Source: 13-2-20CM-66-19 sp963824395 (lineage in GTDB: Bacteria; Pseudomonadota; Gammaproteobacteria; Steroidobacterales; Steroidobacteraceae). From it: 64,000 bases of DNA. Below are positions 51,103 to 57,936 of the stretch, one piece after another. The notes under the pieces are model-generated. The model did not search any database. It had not been told where the DNA came from and was given only the letters and a program-made list of their open reading frames with translations. Position 1 is the stretch's first letter. Every line of letters begins with the position of its first letter. The position numbers and the translations under genes were made by a program. Location: the NCBI GenBank assembly GCA_963824395.1, contig CAWGPF010000001.1, positions 1,984,001 to 2,048,000 on the forward strand, read 5' to 3'.

Positions 51103-51870
51103 TCAACCGGCGATTCCCTCGAGCGCCCGAATCACTGCGGACCATACCGCCGTGCTGGAAAAGGGAACAATAGCGAGCGTCCAGAGCACGAGGGTGGCGC
51201 CGCCGTAGAGGTATACCCCATGAACGCGGCCGTACCGCCGCCATTCGTAAACAATCGCAACGACGATCAGGAGCGCTGCCGTCAGAGTCGGCGGGATGAG
51301 TACGAAGACCGGCGGTGGACCGACTGCTCCGGCCGGCGCCAGCAGCACCAGGAAAACGCGGGCGATCGCCGGGATCATCAGGCAGACCATCACGAGATAC
51401 ATCAGCTGCTTGTGGAGTTCCGGACGGCGGACGTTGGCGATCGCCGCGGCAAAAAAGCCGATCAGCAGCGGCAAGGAGCACAGAGCGACTGCCGAGAAGC
51501 GCCTGGCGGCATCACCGAAACCTGCGTGCACCTCGCCCCGCAGCAGGATCAGCCGCGTGGCGACGATCGAACAGCACATGACGCTGAAGAGCGCGAGGCC
51601 GAAGAGACCGAGCGCCTGGTGTCGCGCCGTCCGACCGGAGGCGATCAGGGCTGTCTGGGTCAGGTACAGAAGGGTCCAGCTGAATAGCAGGGTACCGTGA
51701 ATGTGCACGATCGGCGGTCTGGAGAATGTGCCTGAGGCCAACGGCACCCAGTAGGTCGGCATGAAGCCAAGGAAGGCGATGATCACGAAGACCACCGCCA
51801 TCCGGAAGTGAAAGCGGGCCGTATCTATGCCGTGCGCCGAATGGGCACCGATCGTTGCCGCCATAGGCAT
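51103..51870 (-). CDS. Seven-helix membrane protein, unrecognised family
   Basis: The 255-residue protein has about seven hydrophobic helices (for example MAVVFVIIAFLGFMPTYWV, LALFSVMCCSIVATRLILL, LTAALLIVVAIVYEWRRYG). Conserved-looking His residues at helix ends (PIVHIHGTLLFSWTLLY, ARHQALG, ELHKQLMYLV) recall DUF2306-like or cytochrome-b561-like haem or quinone proteins, but I cannot assign a family. It is upstream of, and codirectional with, the SnoaL-like gene. Expression and function are unknown. Confidence 0.72.
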   Translation of the reverse strand: MPMAATIGAHSAHGIDTARFHFRMAVVFVIIAFLGFMPTYWVPLASGTFSRPPIVHIHGTLLFSWTLLYLTQTALIASGRTARHQALGLFGLALFSVMCCSIVATRLILLRGEVHAGFGDAARRFSAVALCSLPLLIGFFAAAIANVRRPELHKQLMYLVMVCLMIPAIARVFLVLLAPAGAVGPPPVFVLIPPTLTAALLIVVAIVYEWRRYGRVHGVYLYGGATLVLWTLAIVPFSSTAVWSAVIRALEGIAG

Positions 51871-52195
51871 CTCCCCCGTCTATCGGAAGCTCTGTTTAGT
51901 TCTTTGCGTCCGCCGTACATGGTAGCTCTGCACGGCAAGCGACTCAAAGCGGACAGGGCGTCGCGCGGATCTAACCGGACGCAGCCCGGTGCCAGGCGGA
52001 CAGGTGCTTCCCCTTTGGTTTCCGTCATCCAACAGCACGTACCGTCACCTACCGGACGGCCAATCTCTCGTAATTGATCGTTTTAGGTGATGCTGTGCGG
52101 CCCTGGGTACAGCCGGCTGCGGATTGAAAAACTGCGTGTCGTGGTTCAATTCCACCCTTGGGATTGAACCGGTGAGGCATCCATAGACTTGAACC
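51871..52195. other. Gene-free stretch with the second tRNA-Phe remnant
   Basis: It separates the divergently placed membrane-protein start and the CadC-like gene's 3' end. It contains a second copy of TTAGGTGATGCTG (52083-52095) and the tRNA-Phe remnant at 52119-52161. No other gene, terminator or promoter is convincing. Confidence 0.55.
52119..52161 (+). repeat. tRNA-Phe fragment 2 (anticodon plus T-arm)
   Basis: This copy covers GCGGATTGAAAA, GCGTGTC, GTGGTTCAATTCCACCC and a final TTGG, aligning with 49615-49658 of the intact tRNA. It has two mismatches in the anticodon stem, one missing base before the T-arm and a changed acceptor, so it could not fold into a functional tRNA. Confidence 0.85.
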
Positions 52196-53749
52196 TCAAA
52201 AGCCATAGCGCGCGAGGACGTCAGCGACTCGCGCCCTGCTGACCTCTGACTGCATGGGAAACGCGCGGAAGAAATCCAGTCCGGCGAACGCGGCGTTGCG
52301 CGAGCGCACATTGGCCGCCCAAGACTCTGCACGGATCTCGTCGCCGGCCAGAGCGTGAGCCGCGACTGCGATCATCGCGATCAGTACATGGGCGCCCGGT
52401 GAGCGAGCAGCTCGCTCGGCCCAGTCCGCCGCTTCAGCGTCCTCTCCCATGACCATGTGGGTGAAGGCCCGAGTTGCTAACATCGCGTAGTACAGCGGAT
52501 CGAGTGGGCTAAGGCGCATTGCTAGATCGACATGCGTGCGGCCGTCGAGGCCGCGCCCCGCCAGGGATTCGGTCCAGGCGCGAGCGTAGATCCCTTGCGC
52601 ATAATTCGGGCTGATGGACGTCGCGCGCTCGAGCCACGCTAGGCTGCTTTCCAGATCGCCCTCCAGCCAGAAAGTGCGACCCATCGTGAAATTAACGAAG
52701 GGATCGATGGGGTCGAGCTCAAGGCCGCGCAGCGCGAAGCGCCGCGCCAGCGCCATCTCGCCGGCGAGATCTTCTGAATAGCGCATGAAGGCGGTCTGGA
52801 AATGAACGAAAGAAAGACCTGCATGGGCGCGCGCGAAGTTGGGATCCCGATTAACGGCTTGCTGGAACAGGGCGGTAGCTGCAGCATTATCTTTGCGGTT
52901 GAAGCGATACATGTGCTGGAGGCCGAGGTGATAGGACGACCAGGCGCCGAGATTTTCGGTCACCGTGAGGCGCGCCAACGCAGCTTCGTGAAGGGGGATC
53001 TGGATTTCCAAGGCGGCGAGGATCTGTGAGCGAATGTCCTCGCGAATTTGATGCACATCGTCGATCGAGCGGGCAAAGTGCTCAGCCCAGACTACGCCGC
53101 CGTCCCGTGTATCACTGAGTTCGACCGTCACAGCGAGACTCGCGCCCGCAATCTCCACCGTGCCAGACAGGCAATACCGTACGTCGAGCAGGCGGCCGAT
53201 CTCGCCTATGTCGGCGTGCAACCCGCGCAGGCGGAACGAGGAGCCGCGCGCGGTAACGAACAGCCAGCGCAGGCGCGAGAGTTCTGTGATCAGTTCGTGG
53301 GGCAGGGCGTCTGCAATGGCCGCGTGCAATCCCGCGGCTCCGATGGGGCGGAACGGCAGCACGGCGATGGACGGCCGGGAAGTATGGTCCGCCGACTTAG
53401 CGGCCGGCTTCCCGCCTCCTTGGTCTGCGACTGCGCCCCGCGAGACGTTCGTGTCGGCTACGAAGCGGAAGCCCTGACGATGGATCGTCTTGATGAATCG
53501 CTGGGTCTTGCCGTCATCGCCGAGGACCTTGCGCGCGGACTTGATCCGGCTGGCCACCGCCGCCTCAGAGACGACGCGCCCATCCCACACCTTCTCGATG
53601 ATCTCGTCCTTGGATACTAGACGCTCACGGTTGTCTACCAGCAACGCGAGCAATTCGAACACTTGCGGCTCGACGGAGCAGACTTCGCCACCCGAACGAA
53701 GCTCCACCTTGCCCGTATCCAGCTCGAATGGGCCGAATCGGTAAATCAT
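52196..53749 (-). CDS. CadC-like winged-helix regulator with TolB/FlgO-like and TPR body
   Basis: The 517-residue protein has an OmpR-type winged helix at residues 1-98 (FGPFELDTGKVELRSGGEVC, LVDNRERLVSKDEIIEKVWD, FIKTIHRQGFRF) and no receiver. A linker and a TolB/FlgO-like domain (about 125-265) follow, with SIAVLPFRPIGAAGLHAAIA and LSGTVEIAGASLAVTVELSD. TPR repeats fill the remainder (AVNRDPNFARAHAGLSFVHF, ATSISPNYAQGIYARAWTES). No membrane helix is seen, unlike CadC. The body is homologous to that of the TIR proteins at 30744, 54613 and 57937. It probably controls neighbouring or distant genes in response to whatever the TPR body senses. The start is at 53749, where the winged helix begins. 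Confidence 0.88.
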   Translation of the reverse strand: MIYRFGPFELDTGKVELRSGGEVCSVEPQVFELLALLVDNRERLVSKDEIIEKVWDGRVVSEAAVASRIKSARKVLGDDGKTQRFIKTIHRQGFRFVADTNVSRGAVADQGGGKPAAKSADHTSRPSIAVLPFRPIGAAGLHAAIADALPHELITELSRLRWLFVTARGSSFRLRGLHADIGEIGRLLDVRYCLSGTVEIAGASLAVTVELSDTRDGGVVWAEHFARSIDDVHQIREDIRSQILAALEIQIPLHEAALARLTVTENLGAWSSYHLGLQHMYRFNRKDNAAATALFQQAVNRDPNFARAHAGLSFVHFQTAFMRYSEDLAGEMALARRFALRGLELDPIDPFVNFTMGRTFWLEGDLESSLAWLERATSISPNYAQGIYARAWTESLAGRGLDGRTHVDLAMRLSPLDPLYYAMLATRAFTHMVMGEDAEAADWAERAARSPGAHVLIAMIAVAAHALAGDEIRAESWAANVRSRNAAFAGLDFFRAFPMQSEVSRARVADVLARYGF

Positions 53750-53904
53750 GGGAGTCAGGATAGAACACCGGCAAGCAATCTCCCAGAAATCTCCAGGCTT
53801 TCTCCATATAGTCTTCAAGCATAGGCATGAGGGGCGTGTTCAACTTCAGTCACCAGCGGCGGAGCTGTTCCTGCCGCAGTATTTAAGCCTAAAGGAGAAG
53901 TGAC

Positions 53905-54129
53905 ATGCCTCTCGTTACGATCGATGTGATCAAGGACGTTTTCACCCCCAAACAGAAGCAGGAGCTCATCGCCAAAGTTACCGCGGCTATGATCGAGGTC
54001 GAAGGCGAGAATATGCGCGCCGTCACCTGGGTTCGCGTCAATGAGTTCGAAAGTGGTGACTGGGCGATCGGTGGCAAGGCGCTGAGGACTTCCGACGTCC
54101 AGGCGCTAGCCGCCGGGAAGGCCGCTTAG
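53905..54129 (+). CDS. 4-oxalocrotonate tautomerase-family protein
   Basis: The 74-residue protein begins MPLVTIDVIKDVFTPKQKQE. After Met removal, Pro1 is the catalytic base of the tautomerase superfamily. AAMIEVEGENMRAVTWVRVN follows the family pattern, though the usual Arg11 position is not clear. AAAGGAGA lies 8 bp before the ATG. The length is close to typical 4-OT (about 62) and related proteins. No catabolic cluster is adjacent, so its substrate is unknown; it is an orphan in the accessory region. Confidence 0.85.
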   Translation: MPLVTIDVIKDVFTPKQKQELIAKVTAAMIEVEGENMRAVTWVRVNEFESGDWAIGGKALRTSDVQALAAGKAA

Positions 54130-54323
54130 TCCGGCGACACCTCGGAACCCGCCGAAGCGGGGGCGGCGCTCGCATGAGGCCGCCCACGTTCGCTGCCCTG
54201 GGCGTAATGCCAGCAAGCGTCCTCGAGCGACCATACGGCTTTCTGGTCGGCCGAGGATTCCCAGCCGATCATCGGAGTAATGAGCAGCACGGCCATCAGA
54301 GCAAGGAAAGGAAATCGTGCCAT
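54126..54323 (-). pseudogene. Truncated exported protein, N-terminus of a DUF4440-like gene
   Basis: The 65-codon frame has a good signal peptide (RFPFLALMAVLLITPMIGW) and then QKAVWSLEDACWHYAQG, which resembles the first helix of DUF4440/NTF2-like proteins. The expected continuation of about 100 residues is missing, and the reading becomes low-complexity before a stop at 54126. It overlaps the tautomerase gene's end on the other strand by 4 bp. I take it as a degraded gene; a genuine small secreted peptide is possible. Confidence 0.45.
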
Positions 54324-54464
54324 TTGAGCCTCCGCGATCCAGCGCGGCGCGGCAGCCGCCGTTCCACGTGGGCCTTCGCATGCGGTCCGGCCATCGACGC
54401 TCAGGCCTCGTCTTGCCGGCAGCGGCCGTTCGCGATCCATTTCTCGCGTTTGCCCGACGGCGGT

Positions 54465-54612
54465 TCACTCCGGCAGCTTCATCTTGCGCAGGAATGCCGT
54501 GTAGCGTGGAGCAGTGAGTCGAGCAGCGGGTCGAACTTGACTTGGGTCAGTCCCCATCCCGCTGTGCGTAAGCGCGGTTCAGCCACACGAATGCGTGGTC
54601 CTTCTCGCCGCG
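54465..54612 (-). pseudogene. Disabled C-terminal tail of TIR copy 2
   Basis: Directly after the stop of the TIR gene, the same frame continues as RGEKDHAFVWLNRAYAQRDG, then a neighbouring frame gives LTQVKFDPLLDSLL, and the third frame ends YTAFLRKMKLPE and TGA (54465-54467). This matches, segment by segment, the C-terminus of TIR copy 1 (RGDADAAFHWLQRALDQRDA, MHWMKFDPLLKALR, FQALLVKM). So one nonsense change (TGG to TGA at 54613-54615) and two indels have removed the last roughly 50 residues of copy 2. Confidence 0.82.
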
Positions 54613-56454
54613 TCACGCATATACGTCGGCGATCTGGTAGGCAGAGTCCCCAGCATTCTTCGCAATCAGCTCCTCCAGCGCCTGCTGCGATTGCTTCGGG
54701 TCCTTAAGGGAGTGTGCGGCCATTGAGGTGCCGTAGAGCCGAAATACCTCCTCATCGACCTTGCGGAACGTCGCGAGCGCATCCTGAGCCTTGCCCTCGC
54801 TGAGTTGCAGCCAGCCGAGGGCGTTCAGCGCAAAAGTCGATTCCGGGCTAATCTCAAGCGCACGACGACTCGCTTCGTGAGCGGCCGCGAAGTCGCGGGT
54901 GAAGGTTAGGTACTGGGCTAGGCCTTCCCATCCCGCAGCGAGCAGGGGGTCGAGTTCGATCCCCTTCCGAGTCGCTGCAATCGCTTCGGGCAACCGGCCT
55001 AGCGCCCTAAGCAGATCGCCATACCGAAGTTGAAACTGGGCGTCGCCCGGATCAAGCGCGATCGCCTTCTCGAAATCCGTCTGTGCGCCGGCCCAGTCCC
55101 AGGTGATGGCGTATCGAATGAACCCACGGGCCGAGTAACCGTTTGGATCATCCGGGCCCAGCTCTACCGCTTTCGCCGCCGCCTCTTGCGCGCGCTGGTT
55201 GCCGGCAGCGTCTCCGGTATGGCCGGCAAGCTGGTACTCCACCAGTGCGAGGCCGTCATAAGGCGCGACGTAGTTCGGATCAAGGGCGATGGCTTTGTGA
55301 TAGGCCTCGATCGCGCGTCTCCAGCCGTCGAGGGTCTCACTGTTAGAGGAATGCTGGCCAAGGAGGTATTGGTTGTAGGCTTCGATGTTCGATGTGCGGC
55401 GGGCGGCAGACGGCGTTGCGGGGGCGAGCTTGAGCTTCAGTTGCCCCACCACCGCCGCAGCTATCTCGTCCTGCACCGCGAACACATCCTTCAGCTCCCG
55501 GTCGTAAGTCTCGGACCATATATGCTCCCCGTTGCTGGCGCCGACGAGCTGTGTCGTGACCCGCAGGCGGCTGCCGGATTTGCGCACGCTGCCCTCGAGG
55601 ATGTTCGCGACGTTGAGCTTCCTGCCAATGGTCGGGATGTCATCGGGCTTGCCCTTGAAGGAGAACGAGGAGGTGCGCGCAATGACGTGCAGCCCCGGGG
55701 TCTTGGCGAGCAGATCGAGGAGCTCCTCGGCGAGACCGTCTGAAAAGTACTCCTGATCCTTTTTTTCGCTGAGGTCGATGAAGGGCAGTACCGCGATGGA
55801 CTTCTCGTTGATCGGGGCCGCTGCCGACTCATTGGGTAATGAGGCGGTGCCCAAAGTCGATGTGCGCTGCGACAGGACGAACTTATCAAGCGCGAAGTAG
55901 CCAACGCTTAGCAGCGCAAGCACCGCGATTGTGAGCGGTACGAGTTTCGATCCCCGCAATGCGGGTGCGCTGGGCGGCGCGCCGGCGGGCACTCGCGTGG
56001 CCGGACCTGCGCTATTTGCACCGGGCGACAGCAGGCTCGATACGCGCTGCACAAATCCCGGCGGCGTTTCTCCCGCCGGAAGCCGCGTCCACTGCACGCG
56101 CAGAAACGACTCGGGAACGTCCGCGCCGGCATCGGGAGTTGCGTCCGAGCACACCGGGAGGATGAACGCTCGGTTGCGGGCGATCATATGGGTGCGCTGA
56201 TCGGCGAGGTCCCACTCGAGGCGAAAGTAGCCCTCGTGCCGCGAGGCCGTATTGGCTGAAATGAGAGGGATGAACAGCGCGCAGTCGTGGATCTGCTGAC
56301 GGATCTTTTGGTCCCACACATCCCCGCCGCGCAGCTCGCGCTGATCGAACCAGACCTCGATGCCGGCACTCCGCAGGGCATCGCATATGCGCCGGGCCGC
56401 CTCGACATCTTGCGAGGCATAACTGAGGAATACGGCCCTAGATGGCTCGATCAT
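54613..56454 (-). CDS. TIR-TM-TolB/FlgO-like-TPR protein (copy 2, C-terminally truncated)
   Basis: The 613-residue protein has the same architecture as copy 1. The TIR domain (about 5-120) has AVFLSYASQDVEAARRICDA, VWFDQRELRGGDVWDQK and the putative catalytic E80 in GYFRLEWDLADQRT. One membrane helix spans about 171-189 (LVPLTIAVLALLSVGYFALD). The TolB/FlgO-like domain starts KSIAVLPFIDLSEKKDQEYF, and TPR repeats follow (AIALDPNYVAPYDGLALVEY, ALEISPESTFALNALGWLQL). The open frame ends at a TGA where homologues have Trp. It may still be functional, because the TIR, anchor and most TPRs are intact. The ATG at 56454 is used because the TIR fold begins at once; a 72-codon upstream extension is unsupported. 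Confidence 0.85.
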   Translation of the reverse strand: MIEPSRAVFLSYASQDVEAARRICDALRSAGIEVWFDQRELRGGDVWDQKIRQQIHDCALFIPLISANTASRHEGYFRLEWDLADQRTHMIARNRAFILPVCSDATPDAGADVPESFLRVQWTRLPAGETPPGFVQRVSSLLSPGANSAGPATRVPAGAPPSAPALRGSKLVPLTIAVLALLSVGYFALDKFVLSQRTSTLGTASLPNESAAAPINEKSIAVLPFIDLSEKKDQEYFSDGLAEELLDLLAKTPGLHVIARTSSFSFKGKPDDIPTIGRKLNVANILEGSVRKSGSRLRVTTQLVGASNGEHIWSETYDRELKDVFAVQDEIAAAVVGQLKLKLAPATPSAARRTSNIEAYNQYLLGQHSSNSETLDGWRRAIEAYHKAIALDPNYVAPYDGLALVEYQLAGHTGDAAGNQRAQEAAAKAVELGPDDPNGYSARGFIRYAITWDWAGAQTDFEKAIALDPGDAQFQLRYGDLLRALGRLPEAIAATRKGIELDPLLAAGWEGLAQYLTFTRDFAAAHEASRRALEISPESTFALNALGWLQLSEGKAQDALATFRKVDEEVFRLYGTSMAAHSLKDPKQSQQALEELIAKNAGDSAYQIADVYA

Positions 56455-56860
56455 CGGCGCGTTGCTCTCCGCTGTGGCTCGGGGGAACTTTGAAGGTTCC
56501 GCCGGCTTGACTACGAGCGTCAGCTTATCTGAATTGATGTGACCGCTTCTGGACGAGTCGAATGGCTGCCTTGGGCAGATACCGGACGCCGAGGCTCGCA
56601 GGCGAGGCGAGCTGTTATATTCGGATGTGCAACGCAGAAGGTCCCATTTTGGTACCCAACCCCGCAACACCTACCGAGGCCGCGCATTGGGGTAACCCGT
56701 TGTTCCAGGTGATCCCGAATTGTTTGCGGCAGCTTTCGGAGATGAAAATCCGCGCGTCAATGGTTCAATTCCGCCCTTTGGCACCATCAAACCAATTGAA
56801 CGCTTTACATCGAGTTCCGGCTCGCACGGTTGGCGCGCCGTCACTCGAGGGATTTTCCTT
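56455..56860. other. Gene-free stretch with the third tRNA-Phe remnant
   Basis: It lies between the divergent starts of TIR copy 2 and the glyoxalase-like gene. It must hold both promoters, but I could not identify them with confidence. It contains the tRNA-like remnant at 56737-56785. Short open frames here have no similarity to anything I recognise. Confidence 0.55.
56737..56785 (+). repeat. tRNA-Phe-like fragment 3 (anticodon arm to CCA)
   Basis: CGGA, GATGAAAATCCGCG, GTCAATGGTTCAATTCCGCC, CTTTGGCACCA aligns with the 3' two-thirds of tRNA-Phe, including the terminal ACCA. CCAGGT occurs 26 bp upstream, as at the start of the true tRNA. The D-arm and acceptor pairing are lost. It reads as a decayed tRNA copy or attachment site. 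Confidence 0.78.
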
Positions 56861-57838
56861 ATGACACTGCGCAGGATCCAAGCGTTGGGGGCATTGACCA
56901 TTTGCGGTGTCACGCTCTCGCAAGAGTTGGCGACGGGTTTGCTCGGAACCGGGAGGGGAATGGACCATGTCGGCATCGTCGTCCGCGACATGCCGAAGAC
57001 CCAGAAAGACTTTGAGAAGCTCGGGTTTAAGGTACATACCGGCGGTCATTTTCCGGACGGAAGTTTCAACGCGATCGTTAGCTTCGAAAATGGAAGCTAC
57101 CTCGAGCTGCTTTCGTATGCTGAGGGCTCGAGCGCCTCAGACATAGTGGATTTCGCGAAAAAGCACGAAGGCGCTTACTTTCTCGGGTTGAATGTTTCCT
57201 CAGCACAGGAAACGTCTGACTATCTAAAGGCGCGAGACTTTGACGCATCGAGCCCGGAGCCGGGCACCGTCAAGAAAACCGGAGATCCTGAACCGCCGCC
57301 GACGCGCTGGTACACCGTGGGGACGGCAGACAAACCTGTTGCTGACAAGCTGACGTTCACGTTGCCCATCTTCTTCATCCAGTATCTAGAGCGCGACCGC
57401 TCAGAGCGGTTGATCCGCGAGGGCTTCGCGCACCAGCCGAATACTGCGACGAAGCTCAAGGCTGTTTGGTTTGCGGTGCACGACGGACGAGCGCAGCGAG
57501 AAAGTCTTATGAGGGGCGGGTTCGCTTCGGGCCGTAGTGACGTTGCGCTTGCCGGGGCGCATGGTTCTGAGGCGCAGGCAAACACCGGACGACTGGTAGT
57601 ACTTGAATCGGATGAAGCCCGCGGGGGTCCGATGCGAAAGTACTGGGCCAGCCACCAGGACGACGGCATCTTAGGACTAAGCATAGAGGTGTCCGACCTT
57701 GACCAGGCGCGGAAGGATGCACAGGCGATGCTGGGGCGCCAGCTGCCGACCTACAAGGGGGCCTATGGCCGAAGTGTTCTCTTGCCTGAGGAGCTGACCC
57801 ACGGCGTCCTGATAGAGTTGGTGCAGATTGATCACTAG
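56861..57838 (+). CDS. Exported glyoxalase-like (VOC) domain protein
   Basis: The 325-residue protein starts with a possible signal segment (RIQALGALTICGVTLSQELA). It continues with a Glyoxalase_3-type VOC domain: MDHVGIVVRDMPKTQKDFEK, LGFKVHTGGHFPDGSFNAIV, GSYLELLSYAEGS. A second, weaker VOC-like half lies near the C-terminus (LGLSIEVSDLDQARKDAQAM, HGVLIELVQID). His and Glu residues at the expected metal positions (DHVG, YLEL, GLSIE, LIELV) are present. Substrate unknown. The ATG at 56861 is chosen because upstream codons run through the tRNA remnant. Confidence 0.8.
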   Translation: MTLRRIQALGALTICGVTLSQELATGLLGTGRGMDHVGIVVRDMPKTQKDFEKLGFKVHTGGHFPDGSFNAIVSFENGSYLELLSYAEGSSASDIVDFAKKHEGAYFLGLNVSSAQETSDYLKARDFDASSPEPGTVKKTGDPEPPPTRWYTVGTADKPVADKLTFTLPIFFIQYLERDRSERLIREGFAHQPNTATKLKAVWFAVHDGRAQRESLMRGGFASGRSDVALAGAHGSEAQANTGRLVVLESDEARGGPMRKYWASHQDDGILGLSIEVSDLDQARKDAQAMLGRQLPTYKGAYGRSVLLPEELTHGVLIELVQIDH

Positions 57839-57936
57839 AATGTCCCGCCCCCGCACGCCTGTCCGATCCGTTTCGGCTAAATTAGCCGCGAAGCGGCAAA
57901 GGCTCCGCTGATAGACCCCGAGTAAAGTCCCCATCA

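Noticed and set aside
56720..56860. N-terminal extension of the glyoxalase-like protein
   Set aside because: The in-frame codons run through the third tRNA-like fragment; the ATG at 56861 opens directly into a signal-peptide-like segment.
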